NCBI GenBank assembly: GCA_031274765.1 | Contig: JAISPR010000087.1 | Span: forward strand, 1-64,000 | Direction of reading: 5' to 3' | Origin: Nitrososphaerota archaeon | GTDB lineage: Archaea; Thermoproteota; Bathyarchaeia; Bathyarchaeales; Bathycorpusculaceae | DNA length: 64,000 bases | Shown: positions 1-7,752 of the stretch, piece after piece | Layout of the letters: each line of letters starts with the position of its first letter | Position numbering within the stretch: the first letter of the stretch is position 1 | Made by a program: the position numbers and the translations under genes | Notes under the pieces: generated by a model | Seen by the model: the letters and a program-made list of their open reading frames with translations, nothing else | The model's database searches: none | What the model was told of the DNA's origin: nothing

Positions 1-310
1 AAGTGCCCAAACACTAAAACTGATGCTTGACAGGTTGCGGGCTTTGAATGTTAAGATTTTCTTCGCCGATAACTGGGAGGCGTATGCAGAGTTGATTTTG
101 CCTGAGTTGTTGGTTCAAATGAAGGCTCAGACGTATGGGGTGGAGCGGAATAATTTTTGTCAGCGGCATTGGTGTGGGCGGTTTCGTCGGAAGACTTGTG
201 TGGTTTTTTGGAGTTTGTTTATGGTTGATTTGACTGTTTTTTTGTTTGCTCGTTTTCATGTTAATGGTGTGCGTGAGGAGATCTGGGATCTTGTGCACAA
301 TCCTTTTTGA
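1..310 (+). mobile_element. IS1-family transposase, C-terminal fragment
   Basis: The frame is open from base 2 and cut by the window edge. The protein contains FFADNWEAYAELILPE, followed by a basic stretch (VERNNFCQRHWCGRFRRKT) typical of the last third of IS1 InsB-type transposases, where the final catalytic acidic residue and the R-x-N-L-like segment sit. The upstream part lies outside the window, so whether the element is complete cannot be decided. A separate IS1 N-terminal relic lies at 32240-32854 and does not continue this copy. Confidence 0.7.
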
Positions 311-461
311 AACACTCTCAATTTACTCTTTTGACAGTAGATTGTCTTGTACGGAATGTTTTATCCCGAAATAATTTCCCCTTTTGAAGACATATTACGA
401 CTCATCATTTCAACACAAACAACCTCAAAAAATACCACAATACACACATAAAAGATTTCAC

Positions 462-480
462 CGCCGGCGCTACGCCGGCG
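462..480. repeat. GC-rich double palindrome hairpin
   Basis: The 8-bp palindrome CGCCGGCG occurs twice, separated by CTA, so the two copies are both direct and inverted repeats and can fold into a very stable hairpin. It is strikingly GC-rich in an AT-rich intergenic stretch. No gene function is visible. Confidence 0.7.
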
Positions 481-524
481 CAAGAAAAACCACGAAAGCA
501 TATAATCCAGCCACACTTACTGTA

Positions 525-690
525 ATTACTTACATTCGGCAGTTTGACCTAAAACAGCCAAAAATTAAATCATGCTCAAAAAATATTCGAAAAAATAAGA
601 AAATCATTGTAAAAATAACCAAAAACATGCAACAACCAGTAATATAAACAATTCAAAATATTTTTTCCCAAACTGCCGAATGTAAGTAAT
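525..690. repeat. 166-bp element with perfect 22-bp terminal inverted repeats
   Basis: Bases 525-546 and 669-690 are exact reverse complements (start ATTACTTACATTCGGCAG), enclosing about 122 bp of AT-rich sequence without a gene. This has the form of a MITE. A weakly similar terminus (TTTCCCAAACTGCC) appears near 23000-23015. A nominal 87-codon frame across 384-647 is judged spurious. Confidence 0.7.
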
Positions 691-801
691 AAGGTTATAC
701 TATGCAGCTTTTACTTTCACTCACCCCTCCACTGTCTAATAACGTCGTTTGTAGGTCTAACTTAAAAGCGGTTTTTGTTGATTAGACAGCGGAGAGAATA
801 T

Positions 802-1140
802 ATGCTTAAGATTAACAGTGGGAAACTGATAGTTTATGCGTCAGTGGGAGTTTCAGGTGAAGAACGCCTTAAATCTGTACAGAAAGCCGCTAAGGAAACA
901 GCAAAACAGCTAAATCTCGATTTTGAGCTGGTACAATTTAAACGGTCAATCTTGCCCATCTATGTCTATTATGAAAAAAATAGTGACGGAGACCCAATCC
1001 CACTTTATTGTGATGAAGGAAAAATTTCAGGATTAGAAGAAATATGCAACGCCATACGAAATATGATGTTTGTGTTATCTTTTCACCCAAAGCATCCATC
1101 GCTGGCGCAAATGCGAAACGTGTTGCTTAAACTTTCCTAA
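802..1140 (+). CDS. hypothetical protein, 112 aa
   Basis: I do not recognise this protein. The ATG at 802 is chosen over an in-frame TTG at 775 because GGAGAG lies 7 bases upstream. The product is soluble, with no signal peptide or membrane segment, and mixed alpha/beta in character: a GKLIVYASVGVSG strand, a lysine-rich helix, then an IPLYCDEGKISGLEEICNAIRNMM segment. It converges on and overlaps the 3' end of the next gene by 14 bp. Confidence 0.6.
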   Translation: MLKINSGKLIVYASVGVSGEERLKSVQKAAKETAKQLNLDFELVQFKRSILPIYVYYEKNSDGDPIPLYCDEGKISGLEEICNAIRNMMFVLSFHPKHPSLAQMRNVLLKLS

Positions 1141-1450
1141 ACCTTATCGCCTGGTTTTCGAGCCCGACCTCGTAGATTTGGTTAACATCAAAGATTATGC
1201 CTAAACTGTCGTATTCATGTTCGGTTAAGAACAAGATAATTTTAGGGGTAGCCATCTGATTACGCTGGGGCAAAAACGGCATCTGTGTTTGAAGGGCCTG
1301 CATAATATCTTGCGCCATCTTGGCATCGTCGGACTGTGGCCGTACGATATAAGGATTGACTTCGCGTTCTTCGAGTAATTCAATTCGTTTTCCTAGGTTA
1401 CCGTCTAAGTCACGGGTAGATTCGATTTTATTGACTCTTACACGGAACAA
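1127..1450 (-). CDS. conserved archaeal-type hypothetical protein, 107 aa
   Basis: Small soluble protein of unknown function starting at a TTG (1450). It begins FRVRVNKIESTRD, has a central LEEREVNPYIVRPQSDDAK segment and ends with LTEHEYDSLGIIFDVNQIYEV. Its charge pattern and length look like a conserved archaeal family, but I cannot name it. It is on the same strand as topoisomerase VI, but a 333-bp gap containing repeat D1 separates them, so co-transcription is doubtful. Confidence 0.6.
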   Translation of the reverse strand: MFRVRVNKIESTRDLDGNLGKRIELLEEREVNPYIVRPQSDDAKMAQDIMQALQTQMPFLPQRNQMATPKIILFLTEHEYDSLGIIFDVNQIYEVGLENQAIRFRKV

Positions 1451-1672
1451 ACTTTTTCACACTCCGCTTAAGGATAGGAACACTTGGATTTAAACTATTT
1501 AGGCACCGACATAGCGATTACTGTTTTTACACCGCGGGTGGTTGTTTGGAGCTAAAAAGCTACCAATCGGAGTTTTCATTTTTTGTACTATACCCCCCTG
1601 TGGGGCAATTTTCTTCAAAAGCCGTCCGCCTACGCACAACCTCTGACCACATGACAAACGCATGAAAACTTT

Positions 1673-1784
1673 GGCCTTTCGCTATTTTAGGCTGCTTTAA
1701 ACTTGCTTATGTTCTCCACTAGTTCCATACAACCATATACCGCAACGAAACATTGGCTCTACCCACCTGATTTGACGCATAACC
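1673..1784. repeat. repeat family D copy 1 (MITE-like)
   Basis: Runs from GGCCTTTCGCTATTTTAGG to the reverse complement of GGTTATGCGTCAAATCAGG. Related copies are at 25709-25833, 32966-33097 and 40356-40487. This copy ends exactly at the last base of the top6A stop codon. The rest of the gap 1451-1672 holds no gene that I can see. Confidence 0.7.
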
Positions 1785-2899
1785 TATTTTTTCTTAGTGC
1801 CCTTGCCGGCTTTAGCTTTCTGCTCTAGCTTGGTAGGAAGATATTCATCAACGATGTAGGTTAAACCGTATCTGCTAAAAGCTTCAAGTTCGGTTTTGCG
1901 TTTAATTTTTAGAAATACCTTAATTTCGCGTTGCCAGACTGGATCATTTTGGTATCTTGGGTCCCTTTGCAGTTCATAGAGCCGTTTAATGTCCACCTCA
2001 TCGAGAGGATCAGTTGGCAGCTTGTATTCGATAATGTCACTTGCCCAAACACCGCTCCAAACAGCGTCAGGAGTGTTTAGGTCGCGTAAATGGGCAGCAT
2101 TAGCTGAGCCACTGATGATAACCTGTGCAATGTGCATGCCCCAGGGGTCACCGTCGGTTAAAATATAGACAGGCAGGCCTAATTCGTCATGAAGACGTCG
2201 AAGAAAACTACGTGTCTGCCGAGGTGCCTGACCACCGCAGGAAACTAGAAGTGATTTGTGTTTATTGTGGACTCTTTCTTCGATGAATCTAGTGAATAGT
2301 GCGCCTTTCTCGATGGCAATAACTTTGTCTGCACTGGTTTTTATGAACTCTGCAGATGTGATGGCGGGACCTATTAGGACACCATCAGGATGACTTGTTA
2401 AATTCACAGTTTTACCTTCATACCCAGGCACTGTGTAACCGACGTCGATGTCACCAAATATTGCACTACGTTCCTCGGGGAAAATGCTAAAATCTTCACG
2501 TGCAAAACCGGTTAAAGTTTCAAGATCGGTAATGATGTTATTTGATTCTTGTTGATCCTGAAAAGTCATTTCATATGCTTGTGCCGAGTAGTAGACGTCT
2601 CTTAGTGTACTGGTTTTACGCTGACTAGTTAGTTCATTACTAAATAACGCCACCCAAGCTAATTGTGTGAAAGGTTTGATGTGGCGAATATTTCGGGTAC
2701 TTCGGCCAACACTTTTTTCACCTAAAACGTATTGACGTACGTTTTCGTCGTAGGCAATGTTCTCAGTGCTTCTACTTGGCATAGTGACTGAGGGGAACTC
2801 GCCTTGCTCAAGCTGATTGTAGATGGTTTTACCAAATGTTTGGAGCTTAGTTAGAACTTCTTGTTTTTTTTCTGTTACCTTAGCCTTCTTCTGCGCCAT
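1784..2899 (-). CDS. top6A: DNA topoisomerase VI subunit A
   Basis: Type IIB topoisomerase catalytic subunit (Spo11/Top6A family), which breaks and rejoins duplex DNA. At 371 aa it has normal length. The winged-helix CAP domain carries the active tyrosine in RDVYY (Y103/Y104). The Toprim domain follows, with the acidic residue in IEKGA (E197) and the DGDPWG motif at 249-254. The start is an ATG at 2899, inside the end of top6B (20-bp overlap), so the two are translated from one message. The C-terminus is lysine-rich. A family D repeat abuts the stop codon. Confidence 0.97.
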   Translation of the reverse strand: MAQKKAKVTEKKQEVLTKLQTFGKTIYNQLEQGEFPSVTMPSRSTENIAYDENVRQYVLGEKSVGRSTRNIRHIKPFTQLAWVALFSNELTSQRKTSTLRDVYYSAQAYEMTFQDQQESNNIITDLETLTGFAREDFSIFPEERSAIFGDIDVGYTVPGYEGKTVNLTSHPDGVLIGPAITSAEFIKTSADKVIAIEKGALFTRFIEERVHNKHKSLLVSCGGQAPRQTRSFLRRLHDELGLPVYILTDGDPWGMHIAQVIISGSANAAHLRDLNTPDAVWSGVWASDIIEYKLPTDPLDEVDIKRLYELQRDPRYQNDPVWQREIKVFLKIKRKTELEAFSRYGLTYIVDEYLPTKLEQKAKAGKGTKKK

Positions 2900-4406
2900 A
2901 TTTCTGTACGCTCTTTAGCAGTTTTTCTATGTCGGGTTTTTTTGTTTCGCCTGCCAGAGTTGTTGAGAACTCGGCAATTTTAGGCAGATATTTACTAAAT
3001 ATACCTAAGCGTTTTTTCTCGTTATGTACATGTTCCTGTCGAGCAAGAAAATGTTGGAGTTGCCTAGCAACTTCACGAATCGCATTGGCTTCTTCTCGTC
3101 TGACTTCAGGACGGTCAGAAATGAATTCTTTTCCCACAGTTTTGTAGGGCACTTTTGTGCTACAAATATGTACCACTATAGCGACGGGCATGTCAGGTTG
3201 GACTTTGTAGCGTTTCCAATTCATGCTAGAAATTACGCGGTAAGCTACATCGCTTGCTTCATCATAGAGCAGGGGGATTTTGTTAGCGTAGCGGTAAATG
3301 ACAAAATTATTACGTTTGGGTACGTTACCACCATACGCCATAGCCATCTCTACTATAAAAGGATGACCAGCATAAGTACTGGGTTTGCGCTGGTGTACCA
3401 CGAGGTATTCGGGGTTAAGTTCTTTTGTGACACCTGCTTTGAGAAGTTCTTCGCCCAGGGGAGAAAGGCAACCTGCGTCAGGGGGTAAAAAGTCTTTGTA
3501 TTTTTTGAGGTTCTGCATTAATCGTACGATTTCTTCATGACTAAGTTTTTTGGGGTTCTTGTTAGCAGGAATACCAGCAAATTCTAAAAATTTCTGTGCG
3601 GTTATTTCGCCGACACGATGGAAATGCCCACGTAAAAATGTGGACATATTAATGAATTCAGTGATTTGGATAAGTCTTTGCAAAAGCTCCACGTCTACGC
3701 CGTAGGGGTGTGGCATTGTTTCTTTAGGCGGCTCTGGCATGATAGTGGTTGCTCGCATAAACTTGTAGAGCCGGCCTTTGGGATCTACAAAGGTAAGATT
3801 GGCGTAAGGATTAACCATAGCAGTTTGTTTAAAGTATTCGATAATTTTTGGCATTGCACGAAGATAATCGCCTTCTAGTGTGAATTCGATTATAGTGCCA
3901 CGCCAGTTATCGTTGTTGATGAGGACTTTGCGGTCTAGAATTATGGGTTTGTTACGTTGGATATCTATCATTAATTTAAAAATGTAAATCTTTTCTTGTC
4001 CAGTGCTTGAGGTTACAGTAACTGGTTGATGAGTTGTAATTTGTCCGTAGAGAACAGCCATTTTACCGCCGAGACCAAAGGTGCCGCGGGCTTGTTTTAA
4101 TTTGTATTTGCTTCCGTAGAGCACTTGACCAAAAGCTGAGGGGATGAAACGTGGGGGGATACCGCAACCGTTATCCTCGACTCGGAGTTTGTAGACTTGG
4201 GTTTCTTTTGTTGCTTCGGATTCGAAGGATAAACGTACGTAGATATCGGGGGGGATTTTTTGGCTTTCAGCCGCATCTAGACTGTTTTCTACAGCTTCGC
4301 GAATAGCGACAAATATGCTTCTGGAGGGGTTTGATAAGCCTGCAATATCTCTGTTACGGTAGAAAAAGTCAGATGCACTCATCTCTTCAAAGGTTGCTTG
4401 AGCCAC
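2880..4406 (-). CDS. top6B: DNA topoisomerase VI subunit B
   Basis: ATPase subunit of topoisomerase VI; ATP-driven dimerisation controls strand passage by the A subunit. The 508-aa protein shows the GHKL ATPase motifs: the N-box EAVENSLDAAE near 37-47, DNGCGIP at 78-84 and the glycine-rich lid GTFGLGGKMAVLYG at 108-121. The transducer domain follows, with the switch lysine expected in its second half. The gene is first in a two-gene operon with top6A. About 530 bp upstream (4407-4940) contain no gene; a possible hairpin (ACCCC...GGGGT) lies at 4763-4799. Confidence 0.97.
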   Translation of the reverse strand: MAQATFEEMSASDFFYRNRDIAGLSNPSRSIFVAIREAVENSLDAAESQKIPPDIYVRLSFESEATKETQVYKLRVEDNGCGIPPRFIPSAFGQVLYGSKYKLKQARGTFGLGGKMAVLYGQITTHQPVTVTSSTGQEKIYIFKLMIDIQRNKPIILDRKVLINNDNWRGTIIEFTLEGDYLRAMPKIIEYFKQTAMVNPYANLTFVDPKGRLYKFMRATTIMPEPPKETMPHPYGVDVELLQRLIQITEFINMSTFLRGHFHRVGEITAQKFLEFAGIPANKNPKKLSHEEIVRLMQNLKKYKDFLPPDAGCLSPLGEELLKAGVTKELNPEYLVVHQRKPSTYAGHPFIVEMAMAYGGNVPKRNNFVIYRYANKIPLLYDEASDVAYRVISSMNWKRYKVQPDMPVAIVVHICSTKVPYKTVGKEFISDRPEVRREEANAIREVARQLQHFLARQEHVHNEKKRLGIFSKYLPKIAEFSTTLAGETKKPDIEKLLKSVQKYGAEEG

Positions 4407-4940
4407 TTGTTGCTTACACCACTTTCCCCATTTTTAACATGTGAGTCGTTAGTATACTTGTTGCTTGTTCTTTAAGTTAACTGCATCCGGCATATAAAGC
4501 GTCAGTTCTAAAAAGCAACTAGCTGTATGAAGTAATGAAAATTTTTGCCGCAAAAATATCAAATAAGCAGATTACATAGGTGTACGAAAAACAATTCATC
4601 TTCAATCTCTTAACATTTCGGTAAACAGGATAATCACAACCAACCAAAACATACAAAAATTTTCACCCAAAGAAAAATAGAACCCCGTCTAAAATTTAAA
4701 AGACACCAACATAAACAAATCTTACCACCGTTAAAAATATGAATTTTTCAATTTTTCTACTATACCCCATTTTTGATGGACTTTTCGAGAAAAGGGGTTA
4801 TTCAGAGTAGTGTTTTACCATAAATAATTATTTTTTGTGCGGGTGATTTTTGGAGTTTTAATTTGAATACTTTTTCTATTTTAGGCATTGTGTATAGTTT
4901 GAAAAATATACGTGACTTGAATTTTGGCAGTTCAAACTGA

Positions 4941-5065
4941 ATATCAGACTGCGCAAAAAGTCAGAAAACAACATCGCTAAACACTGCAGATAGCGTACGC
5001 CCCTCCCTATTGCTGTATGTAGTAGCCTTGGTGAATTTTATCAGAGTTTTTGCGCAATCTGATAT
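4941..5065. repeat. repeat family A copy 1 (MITE-like)
   Basis: Ends in ATATCAGACTGCGCAAAAAG and its near-complement (GTTTTTGCGCAATCTGATAT), about 125 bp. The interior motif TGTATGTAGT...CCTTGGTGAATTTTATCAGAG is shared with copies at 7313, 13468, 18814 and (inverted) 51299. No coding capacity. Confidence 0.8.
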
Positions 5066-5072
5066 ATAGTAG

Positions 5073-5168
5073 GCGATCTCCGAAAACCCATATTTTTCCA
5101 AAAATTGTCTACTAAAAACCGCACAAATATGTTACTTGGTTTTCTGAAAGGATGTTTTCGGAGGTTAC
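5073..5168. repeat. repeat family B copy 1 (MITE-like)
   Basis: About 96 bp with termini of the form RACCTCCGAAAAC and their complement. The interior CCATATTTTTCCAAAAA and GGTTTTCTGAAA is shared with copies at 25940 and 33775. It lies between A1 and E1, forming a cluster of three unrelated small elements. Confidence 0.75.
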
Positions 5169-5313
5169 TATATTCTTACAGGTTATCCAATCCATAAATT
5201 GCCCATCGGTAAAAGCACTCAAAAATAAAAATAAATTAAAATAAAACATTAACCGTACAATAATAAACAACCAAAAATACAAAAACCACACCAAATACGA
5301 TCAAAGATTTTTG

Positions 5314-5479
5314 CGGCAGTGCACCAATTAAAATAGTTAATTTGACGCAAAATCAAATTCGTATTGACTCCACACCAGATTGGCAAATTTTACAAATCTT
5401 AAAGAGAAAAGATACATTTAATCCATAGACAACACATAAAGCGCCCACCAATAAAAAACCACCCTATGTTGGCACATCG
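5314..5479. repeat. repeat family E copy 1, overlaps the end of cimA
   Basis: This stretch aligns over its whole length with the reverse complement of 7500-7671. Both share CAGTGCACCA-like outer ends, AATAGTTAATTTGRCG and AATCAAATTCGTATTGAC. The terminal repeat reaches base 5479, so the last codons and stop codon (5464) of the citramalate synthase gene lie inside the element. Confidence 0.65.
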
Positions 5480-7008
5480 TCAGTTTTGCATTTATCATTA
5501 TAATCCACTTTAAGCACATTCATACCAGTTATGACGGCTTCCATACTAGCTTTAACGATGTCCTCACGGAGCCCCATAGCAGTAACGGTCCGATTCCCTT
5601 TACGCATGTGCACAACAACCTCAACCATGGCATCAGTACCACCCGTAATAGCCTTAACATTATACTGTTCCAAAGTTATAGGTTCAGTTTCAACTATGGC
5701 AACTTTGACAGCATTTATAGCCGCATCAACAGGACCAACACCAATAGCACTACCCCACACATCTCTACCATAAACCTTCAGACGCACCGAAGCAGTTGAA
5801 GTAACTTTGTTACCACCAACAAACGTCAGTTCCGCAAGCTTGATAGGTTTGTCCTCATCTAACCCCATAACAGTTTCAGCTATAGCCAAAACATCAGCAT
5901 CCATAACCACCTTACCCTTATCACCCAAATCCTTTAAACGCTGCATAATATCACGAAACTGATCCTCAGTCGGTTTCAAACCCATATTGGCAAGATCAGC
6001 ACGTATAGCATTAGAACCGCTGTGCTTACCAGGAGCTATACGACGGGTACAACCCACCAACTCTGGCGCAATGGGTTCATAAGTCAAGGGATTAGCTAAA
6101 ACACCCTGAGTGTGAATACCTGACTCATGAGTAAAAGCGTTTTCACCAACAACCGCTTTATTGGGTTGAGTGTGAACCCCCGTTAAACGACTAACCAACT
6201 GGCTAGTACTGTAGAGTAACTGTGTTTTGATGTTTAAATCCAAGTTATATAGACCTCTCAGAGTAACAACGATTTCTTCAATCGCTGCATTACCTGCCCG
6301 CTCGCCTAAGCCGTTTACAGTCGCATGTACTTCCTGTGCGCCAGCGCCTAAGGCAGCAATAGTACTAGCAACAGCCATACCAAAATCGTTATGACAATGT
6401 ACACCAACAGGAATTTTGATTTTATCAACAAGTTTACTAAAGAAGTCAAAGCTACGTTCAGGCGTTAAGATACCAACCGTATCACAGGGCGTCACTCGAT
6501 CTACACCAACATCAATTGCTGTTTGAAACACTTTGAGCAGGTAGTCAAAGTCTGAACGCGTCGCATCTTCAGCAAGCAAATCTACCGTTAGACCATGTTC
6601 TTTAGCATAGCCGACACAGTCTTCAGTAGCTTTTAGTACCTGTTCACGAGTTTTGCGGAGTTTACATTCTATATGAAGGTCTGAAGTAGGTATAATCATA
6701 CTTATAGTTGAAGCACCGCATTTTAGCACCGCATCGATGTCACCTCGAGTACCTCGTCCAGCGCTACTGATTTCCGCACGCAACCCCTGTTTAGCGATTA
6801 AGCGCACAGCCTCCATTTCGCCTTCTGAAACTGAGGCAAACCCGGCTTCAATAACATCCACACCAAGTTCATCGAGTTTTTGAGCTATACGTAATTTGTT
6901 TTCAGCTACAAGTGATACACCAGGTGTCTGTTCACCATCACGTAGAGTGGTATCTAAAAATTTTATAGATTTAGGGAAGCGGTTGAATAAAGCAATACCC
7001 CATTTAAA
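5464..7008 (-). CDS. cimA: (R)-citramalate synthase / LeuA-family protein, start codon unclear
   Basis: Condenses pyruvate and acetyl-CoA to citramalate, opening the threonine-independent isoleucine route. The conserved start [16 protein letters not shown] and the metal-site VHCHNDFG are present, followed by HESGIHTQG, GKHSGSNAI and a C-terminal regulatory domain with GVGPVDAAINAV. The segments LLAEDATRSD and PCDTVGILTPERS resemble characterised CimA more than isopropylmalate synthase. The listed range is the open frame after an in-frame TGA (7009-7011); no ATG, GTG or TTG lies between that stop and 6861. A GTG at 6861 would delete the catalytic LRDG motif. The true start is therefore non-standard, shifted, or the gene is damaged. 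The C-terminal residues come from repeat E1. Confidence 0.85.
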   Translation of the reverse strand, partial: FKWGIALFNRFPKSIKFLDTTLRDGEQTPGVSLVAENKLRIAQKLDELGVDVIEAGFASVSEGEMEAVRLIAKQGLRAEISSAGRGTRGDIDAVLKCGASTISMIIPTSDLHIECKLRKTREQVLKATEDCVGYAKEHGLTVDLLAEDATRSDFDYLLKVFQTAIDVGVDRVTPCDTVGILTPERSFDFFSKLVDKIKIPVGVHCHNDFGMAVASTIAALGAGAQEVHATVNGLGERAGNAAIEEIVVTLRGLYNLDLNIKTQLLYSTSQLVSRLTGVHTQPNKAVVGENAFTHESGIHTQGVLANPLTYEPIAPELVGCTRRIAPGKHSGSNAIRADLANMGLKPTEDQFRDIMQRLKDLGDKGKVVMDADVLAIAETVMGLDEDKPIKLAELTFVGGNKVTSTASVRLKVYGRDVWGSAIGVGPVDAAINAVKVAIVETEPITLEQYNVKAITGGTDAMVEVVVHMRKGNRTVTAMGLREDIVKASMEAVITGMNVLKVDYNDKCKTDDVPT

Positions 7009-7010
7009 TC
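6968..7010 (-). promoter_or_regulatory. putative attenuator-like hairpin between leader ORF and cimA
   Basis: Read on the minus strand, GATTTA (7010-7005) pairs with TAAATC (6973-6968), and GGG with CCC inside it, giving an imperfect hairpin. The 5' arm begins within the leader TGA codon, and the 3' arm ends just before the first conserved cimA codons, followed by a T5 run. Pairing was judged by eye; no folding energy was computed. Confidence 0.4.
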
Positions 7011-7065
7011 ACATCACCAATTTTACAGGTAAGCAAAGATATAAAATTATTGGTACCAAAAGCAT
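7009..7065 (-). CDS. putative branched-chain leader peptide, 18 aa
   Basis: The ORF reads MLLVPIILYLCLPVKLVM and then TGA. Eleven of 18 residues are Leu (6), Val (3) or Ile (2), the composition of ilv/leu leader peptides in enterobacteria. It sits directly before cimA, whose pathway makes isoleucine, and 70 bases after tRNA-Val. It is in the same frame as cimA, so an alternative reading is an N-terminal extension of cimA broken by TGA. A possible TATA-like CTTTATT lies near 7106. Leu/Ile/Val codons are also favoured by AT-rich DNA, so function is inferred. Confidence 0.5.
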   Translation of the reverse strand: MLLVPIILYLCLPVKLVM

Positions 7066-7135
7066 TGGAACAAAAGTTGTTTGAGCTATTCCTTAGCTTG
7101 TTTCTGAATAAAGGTTCTCATTGCCAGGGGTTGTT

Positions 7136-7213
7136 TGGTGGGCCGAGCCGGACTTGAACCGGCGACCTTTGGCTCGTAAAGCCAACGTCCTAACCAGGCT
7201 AGACGACCGGCCC
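7136..7213 (-). tRNA. tRNA-Val (anticodon TAC)
   Basis: The cloverleaf is complete on the minus strand. The acceptor GGGCCGG pairs with TCGGCCC, the anticodon stem TTGGC/GCCAA encloses the loop TTTACGA (anticodon TAC), and the T arm is GCCGG-TTCAAGT-CCGGC. The discriminator is A (7139), and CCA is encoded at 7138-7136. No intron. It is the nearest gene upstream of the cimA leader and could share its transcript. Confidence 0.95.
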
Positions 7214-7312
7214 ACACACTAAACATAGAAATTGCAAACGGTTAATATTAGAATTATGTTTTCCTATCCAACAATTACCATTATAACTAAACATAACGGT
7301 TATAACAAATTG

Positions 7313-7425
7313 CAGACAGCACAAAAAATCAAAAACAATACTAAACACTACAGACAGCGCATACTCCTCATCTATTGCTATATGTAGTTACCTTGGTGAA
7401 TTTTATCAGAGTTTTGCGCAGTCTG
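7313..7425. repeat. repeat family A copy 2
   Basis: About 113 bp, same orientation as copy 1, with ends CAGACAGCACAAAAAATC and GTTTTGCGCAGTCTG and the shared CCTTGGTGAATTTTATCAGAG core. Confidence 0.8.
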
Positions 7426-7499
7426 ATTGTGTCAAACTCACCCACCAAACCATATTGAAATCTATGTCCCAATCCACAACAAAGGCGCATAAACAAATT

Positions 7500-7671
7500 T
7501 CGGTAGTGCACCATCATAGAATAGTTTTTTACCAACCAGATGTTTTATGTGCTACACATGAATTAAACATAATTTTTTTCTTTAAAATTTAGAAAATTTA
7601 CCAATCATATGTGACGTCAATACGAATTTGATTCTACGCCAAATTAACTATTTAAATTGACGCACCGCTGA
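7500..7671. repeat. repeat family E copy 2
   Basis: About 172 bp with inverted ends, CGGTAGTGCACCATCATAG and the complement of AGCGGTGCGTCAATTTAAAT. It is homologous in inverse orientation to 5314-5479. With repeat A2 it fills the gap between tRNA-Val and the aRF1 gene. Confidence 0.7.
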
Positions 7672-7752
7672 AAACCAAACAACACGTACAATTTTTAACA
7701 AAACACACCCGCAACAGTAACCAAACAGATAACATTTACGAAAATATTACAA

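Noticed and set aside
384-647. 87-codon + frame rich in Gln, Lys and Thr
   Set aside because: It runs through the GC hairpin and into the 22-bp inverted-repeat element, has no ribosome site and no protein-like pattern.
5112-5294. 60-codon minus frame, hydrophobic
   Set aside because: Its C-terminal half is repeat B1 sequence and the remainder is AT-rich low complexity.
7009-7011. TGA in the cimA frame as a selenocysteine codon
   Set aside because: It lies before the conserved domain, no SECIS-like structure or selenoprotein machinery is visible, and the upstream residues are not CimA-like.
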